Counted from the first letter of the stretch, positions 21,701 to 31,699 are shown. The stretch is DNA of 64,000 nucleotides from Mytilus californianus (GCF_021869535.1 NW_026262690.1:10837501-10901500); one strand, 5' to 3'. Made by a program: numbers and translations. Notes: a model not told the origin generated them from the letters alone.

Positions 21701-24700
21701 ATCATTTGATATGACTGACTTACATGTATCTACGTTATTTATAGGAGTAACACGACGGGTGTCACATGTCGAGAAGTATCTGTTAACCCTTCCGCAGCAC
21801 ATCAGATCACCCCTGTTTTGGTTGGGTTCGTGTTTCTCAGTATCTATTTTTCTAAGTTGTGTTTTGGAGTCTATTGTTTTTAGGGGCCTTTTTTTTTGCC
21901 ATGGCGTTGTCGGCCGTTTGATTTCGTTTTCGACTATTGAGTTTGAATATCCCTATGATATCTTCCGCCTCTCTTCACGTTATGTTTAATGAATGTGACA
22001 GCATAGAAATATATATCCGGAATTGTACATGTCTTGTCTCCATTAATACAAAATGACTACATAGCTGTTCTCTGACCTGCATAGAGACTGCCGATGAAGA
22101 TGGTGGTGTTACCGTCAATTCTTGGGCTTGTGCTTTCTTCACTTGTAGGTTAATATCCATGTTATGAACAACAAGGAATTCGATGAATGCTAGTATGTTC
22201 ATACCGAGACAAAATGCATTCCATACTACCAATGGTTCTAACTCCACGATGTCCGGAAAGACAATCATAACACCAACCATTTGTGTTACGGTGAGCGTAA
22301 AAGATACTGAGACAATGCGGATACGGGCTGAAACCTCTTTCAAGTTAAGCCAGAATCCCAACCATAACATGAATATTATTGCACTGCTCGGTAAATATAC
22401 TTGAACAATAAATCCTTTGTAAACCTGTTCGACTTCAATGTTAAGCTGTATGCATGGTCTTAGTTCTAGAAAATACAATCATTGTTTTGCTTTAAAACCA
22501 ATATGATATCGTGTCAAGGTTTACAATTAAAAAAATACACATTAAAAAGAAGCGCAAAACACTTAACTTACTTCTTTGGCTATCAAAATTACTTACTATA
22601 TATACTTACACTGCTTATCAATGACATTGTAACAGGACCAACATATTGTATAGAATGCATTTGATAAGCGAAATATTCACATGGTTCAGAGCCAAAGAGT
22701 TTATTCCCCTCAACTCCCCCGATGTTTTGATGGTGTTCATTTCGCCGAATATTTTGTTTTTATACTGTTTTCTTGATTAAACATTGAATTTTTGGCCATG
22801 GTGTTGTGTTGTCTTTCTTCGACTTACGGTTTTTATCACCCTTTTAATTTCTTTTTACTTTTCTATACAGAATGTTGCCTTCTAAACTTGCTCCGACTCC
22901 CTTTTAAATCATAATTTATCATTAACACATGAGTTTGTTTTTATTTTATTTTTATGATAAACTGTTTCTTTAGAGGAAGAGGATCAGTAGGAAGAACATT
23001 TATCTCATTCTTTAAAAAAGTATAATTGTAAAGATATCTATGATATATATATATATATATATATAATTATATATATAAGTCAAAATTGAAAACAACGTTC
23101 AAACCTATGATTGCGTTGGATAAAAACCGCAATTTTTATACGTGTGCATGCGAAATAAATTTCTTGGTAGAGGGATCTAAATACAGCACAAACAACATTT
23201 TCCAAAAGACCAAATGAGTGAAAAAGTATATTTTAACAAAACGCATTTGACTAGCAGGTCGAACAACTGATGTTCTTAAACCCTGCTGACTGCCATTGGC
23301 GATTACCAAATAAACGGATCACAAGATGTTACAAAATAGATCTTATTATTAATTTATTACCAAACAGAAAACAATAAAAAGAAAAGATGGTATACCGCAA
23401 ACATGAGGTGCAAAAATTTGTACACCATATCCGGATTTCGACAATTAATGTCTCTTCAGTGATGTTAGGAATCGAAACGGTATATATATATATATATATA
23501 TATATTGCAAGCGTAATAAAACGATTTTCTTTACTCATGGGGGTCTCTTCCTATATGAAGGTATACACAGACGTGCCACTGGATTGGGTCCCTTTTTGAC
23601 ATGTCAAATATACTAATAGGTTACAATTTCACCAAGGTCAAATACATCAATGGGTTACAATTTCACCAAGGTCAAATACATCAATGGGTTACAATTTCAC
23701 CAAGGTCAAATATACCAATGGGTTACAATTTCGCCAAGGTCAAATATACCAATGGGTTACAATTTCACCAAGGTAAAATGTCAATAGGTGAGTAATTTTC
23801 ATCTTTCTATTAGATCTTTTTAACCAACTTAAGATGTCAAAAATTGTATATGTGATAACTGAGAATTATATATATGAATGAGTTATGATTTTGCGATGAC
23901 ATATATTTCTGAGTTTTGAAATCCCAGCTGCACGTCTGTACTCAAAATTTCATGTTGAAACCCCTCCCTGTCTGCCTTTGCTAAATCAGTTTATATCTAC
24001 AATATCTATATATAGTATGAAACAAAGTAATTGGCATCTACAACAATGATCATTTTTGGTTTGATAAATCGATTACTATTTTGGGAACAATAGAAACAAA
24101 AATGAAGAAAATATAAAGAAGGGAGTATTCTAATGAATATGCTTTTAAACTGTTAAACATTGTCCAACAGTATCCAAATATTTCAGATATTATAATATTA
24201 CAGTATTTACCGTTCGGTGATATTTCACCCCCTTCACATTTTTCTGTCATAGTATTGGCTATTTTTGAAACTAATGACACATAATCTTTTGAGAAAGAAA
24301 TAGGAGGATGATAGAACCAGTCAAGATCCATGTCTTTTACGCTATAGGCGTCTGAAAAAAATAAAGTAATACAATTAGAAAATCAATCGCTTTAAAATTA
24401 CGAGGCTGGGATTAAGACGTACCAAATATGTTTTGGACCCTCGGGTATGATTGTAGCCGTCTATAATGAATTTAAAGGGGCAATAGCTACGAGATATGCA
24501 GAAAAATAAAATATGATATTTTTTTTGTTCAATCATTAATGAAAGTGATATAAGTGAAATACTACTTTGCTTTAGCAGCCAATCTAGTTCAATTTTGTCA
24601 AAATAAGATAAATAACATTACTGATGAACTATTCACTTGCAAGTGAATAATTCGACCTCTTTGAGTCCGTATTCATGTGACCTTTAATTTAACCCCTTAT

Positions 24701-27700
24701 CTGGAAATGGGTTACACATGTATTCAGCTATTAAAAGGAAAAGAATGTCAATATTGAAAGTGAAACATGGATGAATCATCTGGTTGACCGATTTCATCCA
24801 CAAAACAGTCATTCTAACACAGGTAAAACAATAATTAACATACTGTTTAACCTACAGTGTGAAATCAAACAGACATAGAACAATAAAATTGCACGTGGTC
24901 GCTATCAGTTCATGTTTATATTGGGTTTAATGACCGTCGGCAATCTTCGGAGGTCATTTCGATGGATAATTATATGGCGTCTAGACAAAACTACACACGA
25001 AATGTTGATACATATTATCGAGTCCATGCATTGTTAATTGTTTGTTTTAGACTTTTTGTAATTTTTATATTCGTTTTAGTATGTTATAAATCAAATATGA
25101 GAATTTGAGTCAAATTGGTGAAGCTGAATTTGACAGCTAATGCCCCTTTAAGTCTTTCACTTTTTCACAAAAATCATTTTATAATAAATTTAAATCAACA
25201 GGTAATCGACCATAGCCTTTAGCAATTAAATAGTTTTACGACAGCAAAAGTGTTCAAACAAACAATATTTGACTAGTGTCAAGCTATCCAGCAATTCCCA
25301 TCCTGCAATTCTCTTTATGAAAAGCAATCCTACAATTCGTCATCCTGCAATTGCGTTTGGAAAACTACTTGAGCGACAATTTTATTTTTCTTTAAAATCA
25401 TAGTTAATCATGACGAATACTTACCTCAGAAATTCTTTACCCTCACGTTGTAGTACTATCCAATAGCTATTCATTAAGGCAGGGTCTATAATCCCTAGCC
25501 ATAAAGAACTACCGAGACAATGGGTTTGAAAGTGGGTGGCCCCAATGCGTATTTGATCGAATTTGGCTTTATTTCCATGTTTCGCACGAAATTTCGACCT
25601 TTAGGAATGCTTACCCCAGAGATTCTTTGTCGTCTCGTTGTAGTTCTATCCATAGCTTTTCATTAGAGCAGAGTCTTTAATCCCTAGCCATACAGAACTG
25701 CCGAGGCAATCGATTTGAACAAGTGGGTGACCCCAATGTGTATTTTATTAAATTTGACCATTTTTCCGTGTTACGGACGCAATTTTCGGCAGTTAAGAAC
25801 ACTTACCCCAAAAATTCTTAACCCTCACGTTGTAGTACTATCCAATAGCTATTCATTAGGGCAGGGTCTATAATCCCTAGCCATACAGAACTGCCAAGGC
25901 AATGGGTTGGAAAGTTGGTGACCCCAATGCGTATTTTATCAAATTTGACTTTTTTTCCGTGTTACGGACGAAATTTCCGGCCTTTAAGAATGCTTACCCC
26001 AGAAATTCTTTACCCTCACGTTGTAGTACTATCCAATAGCTATTCATTAGGGCAGCGTCTATAATCCCTAGCCATACAAAACTGCCGAGGCAATTGGTTT
26101 GAAAATGGTTGACCCAGTTTCAAATAGAATAGAATTAAGAATGGAAATGGGGAATGTGTCAAAGAGACAACAACCCGACCATAGAGCAGACAACAGCCGA
26201 AGGCCACCAATGGGTCTTCAATGCAGCGAGAAACACCCGCACCCGGAGGCGTCCTTCAGCTGGCCCCTAAACAAATATGTATACTAGTTCAGTGATAATG
26301 GACGTCATACTAAACTCCAAATTATACACAAGAAACTAAAATTAAAAATGATACAAGACTAACAAAGGCCAGAGGCTCCTGACTTGGGACAGGCGCAAAA
26401 ATGCGGCGGGGTTAAACATGTTTTTTGAGATCTCAACCCTCCACCTATACCTCTAGCCAATGTAGAAAAAACAAACGTACAACAGTACGTACAGTAAAAC
26501 TCAGTTTAAGAGAAGTCCGAGTCCGATGTCAGAATAGGAAACAAAAGAAAATAAACAAAATGACAATAATACATGAATAACAACAGACTACTAGCAGTTA
26601 CTGACATGCCAGCTCCAGACCTCAATTAAACTGATTAAAAGATTATGTCTTCATCATATGAATATCAGGCACAATCCCTCCTGTTAGGGGTTTAGTATTA
26701 TACCATCATAAAATATATGAGAAGAACATAACCCGTGTCATGCCAACAACTGGTTTTAGAATAAATATGTTTAATTCCGATGCAAAGACCCTATAAGTGA
26801 ATCAATATTAAAGCCAAAATATGCAATCTTTAATGACCTGACAACAGTATCGTAACTATATCCCTTCTTAATAAGTCTGTTTAAAGGATTTGTTAGCTTT
26901 TGAGGTGAATACTGACATTTTTGTGCTTTGTAAAGAATATTACCATAAAAAGATTGGATGTGAAATACCCGAACGTATAAGATGTCTGCATGTTGAGTTA
27001 TATTTACGAATGATGTCCTTATACCGATGATAAAATTTAGTAAATGTTTTGACTTGTTTATGATATCGAAAACCCTGGTGTAATAATTTTTCAGTAATAC
27101 ATAAATTTCTCTCGCTAAAATCGAATACGTTGTTACATACACGGGCGAATCGTACAAGTTGAGATATATAAACACCATAAGCTGGTAACAAGGGAACGTT
27201 ACCATCTAAAAATGGATAATTAACGATAGGATATGAAAAATCATCTCTTTTATCATAAATTTTTGTATTAAGCTTCCCGTTTATGATATAGATATTAAGA
27301 TCGAGGAAAGGACAGTGGTCATTGTTAGTATTAGCTTTATTTAAAGTAAGTTCAACAGGATAAATTTCTTTAGTATACATACTGAAGTCGTCATTACTGA
27401 GAGCCAATATATCATCCAAATATCTAAAAGTATTGTTAAATTTTTGTATCAGATGTTGTTTCGATGGGTCTTTGCTGATTTTAGTCATAAATTGTAACTC
27501 ATAACAATACAAAAACAGGTCTGCAATAAGTGGTGCACAGTTAGTTCCCATCGGAATTCCGATAATTTGACGATATACGGAATCTCCAAAGCGAATAAAA
27601 ATGTTATCAAGAAGTTCGTTTGTCGGGTATACTATGAAAAAATTTATTTTTCAGCAAAATTTAAATTCTATATTTTTAGTCGTTAATATGAGTTTCGAAA

Positions 27701-30700
27701 ATCGCAAATGTGGGTTAAACATGCGTAAATACGAATCACTTCCTGGACTTAACAAATAATACTTTGTTTTTTTAATTTTTTTATTGTAAATTCTCATTAC
27801 AAAACCGTAAATATGAGTTAGAAATCTGCAAAGTAAATTTAGCATTTTATTAATGGGATATAAAAATCTTTGATTTTCTATATAAATCTTGTTTTCGAAC
27901 AAAAAAGTCAAAAACTATGATTTTAAAGAAAAAGAAAATTGTTGCTCAAGTAGTTTTCCAAACGCAGTTGCAGGATGACGAATTGCAGGATAGCTTTTTA
28001 TAAAGAGAATTGCAGGATGAGAATTGCTGGATAGCTTGACACTAGTCAAAATTTGTCTATTATAAGATTTTGGATATTTCATATAAAAACAAAAATTTAC
28101 GACAAAAGAGACGGTTATCAGTTTTCTATTTTCTTTTGAAAGTTGATGTTCATTAGACTCCTTCTTACGGTGTGTATGTTTCACATTGTGTATGCCTGAA
28201 AGAACATGATTTATTTACTAGCTTTTATCGACGTTGAACAAGGTATCAGAAAATGCGATTAGCTCTTAGATCGATACTTTGTTTTCTTACTTCGTGCCGA
28301 TCTGATAAGTCAAGCCATTTTCAAATGCTTTTGATAGTTTGTTCTTATGTTTCGTTGTTACATTCCTGTCCCATATAAGGAGAGGAGGGTTGAGAGCTAA
28401 CAACATGTTTAATATAGAAATTAGAAGATGTGGTATGATTGCCAATGAGACAACTCTCCACAAGAGACCAAAATGACACAGAAATTAAGCCTGCCACAAT
28501 AGGTATGTGTCTGTCCCAATCCAGAAGCCTGTAATTCAGTGGTTGTCGTTGGTTGTATTTTGTCATATTTTTTTTTAGATTATAAAGCAATAAAACAGGC
28601 CATTGGTTTTTATTTTAATTGTTTTCTATTTTGTCATGTCGGGACCTCTTATAGCTGACTATATGGTATGAGGTTTGCTCATTTATGGCGACGTCATCTT
28701 TAAATGTTATTGTACTAGTATTTCATTGTTTATTTTTATACGAGAAAAGACCAGTGTGCGATAAATTTGCTATTCGGTTCACTACTGCCCCCCATGGATC
28801 GTTTGGGGACAGTAGCAAACCATACAACTTATAATACCCCCTTCATTAGGACATTGTTGTATAGTTGTTTCATTGGATTCTTATTTTATATTTAAGTATA
28901 TCTCCAAATTTTTATTTTTATGTATATACATTATTGTAATAAGGGATATAAAAGAGGCGATGACAAATAAAGCACTACATTCAGTCAAATTATTTTTATT
29001 TTCCTGAACTTAGATATGACAATACTAGCTACTAAAACACTTACTGCTCTGGAACTGTATACTACAAATCTCGTTAGTCATTGGCACTTTAAACAACCTT
29101 AGTTTACAGTAAAACATCACAACATGCCTACAATAAATACTCGTACATCAGAGGGATTACATAGAAAGGATCTACACACATTTTCTGCAAAATCAATAAA
29201 GTGCACATGTTTGTGCGAGGCACAGAAACAAATGGTCAATATAGATGAGAACAGGCTTTCTCGTTCGAATTGTTTTACATATGTCATGCCTTATAAACCT
29301 TCCTATATGGTATGGGTTCTTCTCATGGTTGAAGACCGTATGGTAACAACCTATAATTGCATAAATATCCACGTCATTTTAACTCTGGCGAATAGTTGTC
29401 TCATTGGCAATCACATCTCCTTACTTTTATAAAGCCACATATGGTTATAGGATATCCATGTTCGTACATTTTGACAGCAGAAAATAATTCAGGATATGTT
29501 CTACATAAATTAAAGGGTTCGTTAAATTCCGAGCACTATGAATATATTAAGGTATACTAATTTTTGACAGCAGAAATACAGTGGGAATTATTGCATATTA
29601 TACCTACAAAATGTATTTATAAAAGATTGTTGAAATCCTTACACGAGCAGATTTTTTTCGCAAAATTTGAGATCTTTCGATAAAAGCTAGGTTTTTACAA
29701 CAATATTGACACTAAGAATCAATTCGGAATATCATAATTAGTATACATATATATACATTTTTATTAAAATCGTAACAGTAAAAGATTCATCTTTATAAAA
29801 ATTAAAAATAAAAAAAAAAATAAAAAATTTTAACCACAATTTTTTGCCACAAGAAATTAATCTGGAATATTTTAATACTATACAATGTTAAATTGAACCC
29901 TTCCCAACAGGATGTTTCTTACAATTTGTGATCTTTTAAAATAAACAATGTCTTACTGCAACTTACTACTATCCTCAGAATTTTCACAAAAACGATTTTT
30001 TTAACACTAGCATATAATACCTATGAATTAATTTTCATAAAATCCGAGCACAAACATCTCCTCTTGTGATTTTTTTACTGCACTTTTTTCAATTTTTACA
30101 AAAAAAAAAACAAATGAGACCTTTCTTAGATATAAACATTGCGCATAAGAACAGTGAAATATTGTGAGGCAATATAGACTGGTCATACAACAAAGAAGGG
30201 CGGACGGACGGACGGACGGGCGTACAAATATATCTATTGATGACGACAACCAACAGTTTAAAAACCCCTACATAGACAACTAAGCAACACGAATCCAACC
30301 AGTGATCTCAGGTTCCAGAAGGGTAAGTAGATCCTGCCTGCTCCACCCGTTGTGTTGCTCATTGCATAACAATTCAATGATTAGTAGCATTTTGCGAAAA
30401 GAGGCTATGATTGTGGTTAGGACAATTGGAAGAGATAAAACTTGTTTGATGATATATAAAAAACAGTAGATACATGAATCACCCGCATAAAGTTTTGTAC
30501 GTACATTGTTTTTTAAGAATAATAAAAAAAAAAACAATTGAAAAAGGGCAAAAGACATTTACACGAAATAAAATCAAAACTAACACAATACAATGACTGT
30601 AATAAGAGTTGATCTTATTTCAAAAATCTTGTCCACTTTTTATGATGATATGAAAGTACTGAAATATTGTTTTTCTAATTTTTCTTTTAGAGGAAAGGGG

Positions 30701-31642
30701 GATTGATAATCTAAGTATGTGTAATTCGAGGACATCCAAAGTTGCCTTCAGCCAATATAACCTCAACAGGAGTTGAAGTATATAATTTTCGGACATTTTA
30801 TGTACAACCAAGTTCGGAACGATCAAACTATATCATTATCATAATAAATTACATTTTTGATAATAGTAATGTCCCATTTTCGTAAATTCTGATGATATCT
30901 GTGGGTTGATAATCTAGTATTCCTGACGGCACTTCATTTGTCATATATATATCTGGCTGCCAAATGAACTCAAAGTCTGGATCTGTCCCATACATGCTGA
31001 TATAGTGTTTGTCGGGATCCGTGCTGCCTTGTCGTATAAATCTGTCGTCCTGCCATCGAAGGTTCATAGAATGATGCATCTCTACACTCTGAAACAAGTG
31101 TTTTCAAAGTTTTGTCGAATGTTATATAAATGTCACAACACAAACAAATACCGAAAAGCTTATGTCTAACCATAAAATGTAAAATATAATGCAGAAAAAG
31201 TATATTTTAAAGTAGAAATGAGACTAGTATAGTAAGATTTGATCAATATGTATAATAAGTCAATAAGACTGATTGGAAAGTCAATTCACAACCACTTCCT
31301 AGATTTGAGGCTATTTTGTATGAAATTTAATGTCTTTCTATCAAAGCATATAACATTTGTATCTAGCAATAATGATTGATTGTTGGTTGGTTGCTTATCA
31401 TCCAGTGGCAAATACTTTATGCATGTTCAGGACGATCTAACAATTATAGTGAAATAAGTGGATTATGCATTAATAACAATTTTTTGTGAATAATTATTGT
31501 ATAAGGTATGATTTTTTAATTTTTTATTATTCTGACATAGTTAATATAAAAGATTAAAAAAGATTAACGACTCCTACCATAGCCATTGCATCTGCTATTA
31601 CTTGGCTCAGTTCTAACTGTAATTTTACAGTAACTCGTTTAC
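18522..31642 (-). CDS. Cys-loop ligand-gated ion channel subunit (GABA/glycine-receptor-like), partial, five exons found
   Basis: Exons, in transcript order: 31578-31642, 30853-31088, [missing], 24211-24351, 22077-22465, 18522-18719. They encode the beta-1 strand (VKLQLELSQVIADAM), the loop-A region (LRWQDDRF, IWQPDIYMTNE), a loop-F segment, M1-M3 and M4 to the stop. Such subunits form pentameric neurotransmitter-gated channels in the plasma membrane. Acceptors and donors are canonical, and phases match at 31578/31088 (0), 24211/22465 (1) and 22077/18719 (0). The join 30853/24351 would be 2+2 nt, so at least one exon, the one with the Cys-X13-Cys loop, is missing from the interval. The signal peptide exon is also unidentified. 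M2 is preceded by SAR, not the PAR of typical anion channels. Introns are full of repeats. It may be a functional gene with an unrecognised exon, or a pseudogene. Confidence 0.8.
19090..20065. repeat. 37-bp satellite-like array, about 26 copies, with ~335-bp higher-order repeat
   Basis: The unit is ATATCATACACATTACTATA plus TGTGTAGCAGCTACGGA. A distinctive ACATTTTTATATGTGTAACA variant at 19321 recurs at 19656, with matching neighbours (GCAGCTGCGG, CGGAATGTCAT, CTATTGAATATCATG), so about nine units were duplicated as a block. It lies in the last receptor intron. Confidence 0.95.
20380..20735 (+). mobile_element. Two tandem Penelope-like element tails
   Basis: A ~105-bp segment (GAGAGAGCTTTCACATGTTT ... 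GGAGAGTTGTCTCATTAGCA) occurs at 20386-20490 and again at 20588-20695, about 200 bp apart. The second is followed by another TTGGCAATCATACCAC end. It is the plus-orientation PLE 3' terminus. Confidence 0.7.
21035..21135 (+). mobile_element. Penelope-like element tail fragment
   Basis: GGGTTTTGCTCATTGTTGAA, GGCCGTATAGTGCCCTATAG and TTGCTCCAATC: the middle of a plus-orientation PLE tail, decaying towards its end. Confidence 0.6.
21395..21985 (+). repeat. Repeat family B, two plus-orientation copies
   Basis: Copy 1 (21395-21560): GACGGGTGCCACATGTGGAG, CCTTCCGGAGCACC, GGGGTTCGTGTTGC. Copy 2 (21740-21985): ACGACGGGTGTCACATGTCG, GGGTTCGTGTTTCTC, GCCATGGCGTTGTCGGCC. ORFs on both strands here are repeat readings. 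Confidence 0.65.
22077..22465 (-). CDS. Receptor exon: pre-M1, M1, M2, M3 and start of the cytoplasmic loop
   Basis: Acceptor TTTTCTAG precedes 22465 and the donor is CAG/gtcaga at 22077. The 129 codons start with the segment leading to M1 (CIQLNIEVEQVYKGFI). M1 is FIVQVYLPSSAIIFMLWLGF with the family's conserved Pro. M2 runs from ARIRIVSVSFTLTVTQ to VFP, and M3 is VVWNAFCLGMNILAFIEFLV. Gly/GABA receptors have PAR before M2 and a Leu at 9'; here the proline is Ser and a second Arg lies in the first turn of M2, which is unusual for a pore. Confidence 0.9.
22480..23080. other. Receptor intron, mostly unassigned
   Basis: Contains a scrap of family B (GGCCATGGTGTTGTGTTGTC, about 22793) and a (TA)n run at about 23042-23066. 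No other feature. Confidence 0.4.
23085..23500 (-). mobile_element. Retrozyme-like repeat (family F) with hammerhead ribozyme
   Basis: On the minus strand: GTTTCGATTCCTAACATC, the hammerhead (23465-23422), then a ~340-bp body ending in GTTTGAACGTTGTTTTCAAT. The body is shared with 59200-59640 and 59725-59890. A (TA)n run at about 23480-23506 interrupts its 5' edge. The opposite strand carries a short frame (FKPMIALDKNRNFYTCAC) conserved among copies. Confidence 0.7.
23422..23465 (-). ncRNA. Hammerhead ribozyme motif, type I, minimal stem III (intact core)
   Basis: Minus strand: stem I ACAUCA (23465-23460), core CUGAAGA (23459-23453), stem II GACA/UGUC with loop UUAAU (23452-23440), GAAA (23439-23436), stem III AU/AU with loop CCGG, cleavage triplet AUA ending at 23428, stem I 3' strand UGGUGU (23427-23422). 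All helices pair (one G-U). Confidence 0.85.
23600..23790. repeat. 34-bp minisatellite, about 5 copies
   Basis: AATGGGTTACAATTTCACCA plus AGGTCAAATACATC is repeated; the period is not a multiple of 3, so the overlapping ORF changes frame in each copy. Confidence 0.85.
24211..24351 (-). CDS. Receptor exon: loop-F region of the extracellular domain
   Basis: Acceptor TTTTTTCAG precedes 24351 and the donor is AACG/gtaaat at 24211. It has 46 full codons in phase +2 in, 1 out: AYSVKDMDLDWF resembles the beta-8 YxxxDhxhxW segment of Cys-loop receptors, and the stretch SKIANTMTEKCEGGEISPN leads towards beta-9/10. Phase 1 matches the M1-M3 exon exactly. Assignment is weaker than for the other exons because this region is poorly conserved in the family. 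Confidence 0.75.
24472..25152. mobile_element. 681-bp non-autonomous TIR element
   Basis: Ends TTAAAGGGGCAATAGCT and (complement) TTAAAGGGGCATTAGCT, 16 of 17 matching, with a TTAA at the outer edge that may be the target site. No transposase. Located in the receptor intron. Confidence 0.75.
25266..25411. repeat. Inverted-repeat arm (partner at 27913-28055)
   Basis: GACTAGTGTCAAGCTATCCA, CATCCTGCAATTCTC, GGAAAACTACTTGAGCG and TTTAAAATCATAGTT are matched in reverse complement at 27913-28055. The arms flank the 191-bp tandem array and the PLE. Confidence 0.75.
25420..26115. repeat. ~191-bp tandem repeat, about 3.6 copies
   Basis: CCTCACGTTGTAGTACTATCC or variants occur at 25441, 25631, 25823 and 26014. 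On the minus strand each unit has a block reading WLGIIDPALMNSYW followed by a splice-donor-like GGGGTAAGC or GAGGTAAGT. Two of four units keep the frame; the others have a stop or an indel. The last unit is cut at about 26115 by the PLE. Confidence 0.8.
26116..27634 (-). mobile_element. Penelope-like retroelement, 5'-truncated, with RT motifs (subtype 2)
   Basis: Minus-strand frames 27551-26940 and 27205-26771 (one frameshift between) encode the distal RT: GIPMGTNCAPLIADLFLYCY (RT motif B), FRYLDDIL with an intact catalytic YLDD, then FLDLNI, IYDKRDDFSYPIVNYPFLDG and a basic thumb-like end. The ORF stops at 26771 with no GIY-YIG endonuclease after the RT. The 3' UTR runs to 26116 and ends with the complement of ACATTCCCCATTTCC. 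The 5' truncation is at about 27634. Penelope-like RTs prime on nicked or telomeric DNA; the absence of a C-terminal endonuclease fits either the endonuclease-lacking class or the Naiad class with an N-terminal one. The class is not resolvable here. Confidence 0.8.
27635..27912. other. Unassigned AT-rich sequence
   Basis: A minus-strand 86-codon ORF (27651-27911) covers it, but I see no domain or splice signal. Confidence 0.35.
27913..28055. repeat. Inverted-repeat arm (partner at 25266-25411)
   Basis: AACTATGATTTTAAAGAAAA, CAAGTAGTTTTCCAAACGCA, AATTGCAGGAT and CTGGATAGCTTGACACTAGT mirror the other arm. Confidence 0.75.
28365..28690. mobile_element. Nested Penelope-like tails: one inserted in another of opposite orientation
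   Basis: Outer plus-orientation tail: GAGGAGGGTTGAGAGCTAAC-AACATGTTTA (to about 28410), resuming at AGCCTGCCACA (about 28490) and continuing to GAGGTTTGCTCATT. Between them lies a minus-orientation end, AAGATGTGGTATGATTGCC to GACACAGAAATT. The outer tail's AACATGTTTA/AGCC continuity shows the nesting. Confidence 0.7.
28691..29304. other. Receptor intron, unassigned
   Basis: No exon with Cys-loop motif, no known repeat. The plus ORF at 29124-29432 runs into a PLE tail and is not credible. Confidence 0.4.
29305..29435 (+). mobile_element. Penelope-like element tail
   Basis: ATATGGTATGGGTTCTTCTC, GAAGACCGTATGGTAACAAC and GTTGTCTCATTGGCAATCAC give the end of a plus-orientation tail. Confidence 0.7.
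29436..30195. other. Receptor intron, unassigned AT-rich sequence
   Basis: A-rich runs (about 29798-29826 and 30100-30111) and a short direct repeat TTTGACAGCAGAAA (29479 and 29564). No gene. Confidence 0.4.
30196..30375. repeat. GACG microsatellite and a family B scrap
   Basis: (GGAC)n at about 30200-30222, then CTAAGCAACACGAATCCAAC and CAGAAGGGTAAGTAGATCCT, which match family B. Confidence 0.6.
30853..31088 (-). CDS. Receptor exon: extracellular loop-A region
   Basis: Acceptor CACTTGTTTCAG precedes 31088 and the donor is AAAAT/gtaatt at 30853. The exon encodes SVEMHHSMNLRWQDDRFIRQ, a loop, then FEFIWQPDIYMTNE, and IRIYENGTLLLSK. The LRWQDxR and IWxPDhhhxNE motifs are diagnostic of the Cys-loop receptor ligand-binding domain (strand beta-2 and loop A). 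Phase 0 in, 2 out. Confidence 0.9.
31375..31440. repeat. Short dispersed repeat also seen at 2335-2420
   Basis: TGATTGTTGGTTGGTTGCTT and TTTATGCATGTTCAGGACG are shared with the earlier copy. Confidence 0.45.
31578..31642 (-). CDS. Receptor exon: beta-1 strand of the extracellular domain
   Basis: Acceptor ATGTTTGCAG precedes 31642 and the donor is GCTATG/gtagga. After two bases of a split codon it reads KRVTVKLQLELSQVIADAMA, matching the P-x-V-x-V-x-L-x-h pattern at the start of the ligand-binding domain. It joins in phase 0 to the 31088 exon and needs a 1-nt phase from its upstream exon. Confidence 0.75.
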
Positions 31643-31699
31643 CTGCAAACATTGATAAAAAACTTGATAATTTTCAATCTTAGTATATATGTATATGAA

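Noticed and set aside
24630-24665. CTGATGA followed by a hairpin at 24624 as a hammerhead
   Set aside because: The expected GAAA after stem II is absent and no NUH site with stem I pairing follows.
28815-28850. Candidate Cys-loop exon end (donor gtatgg, one Cys)
   Set aside because: It lacks the PxD and second Cys, so it does not fit the family.
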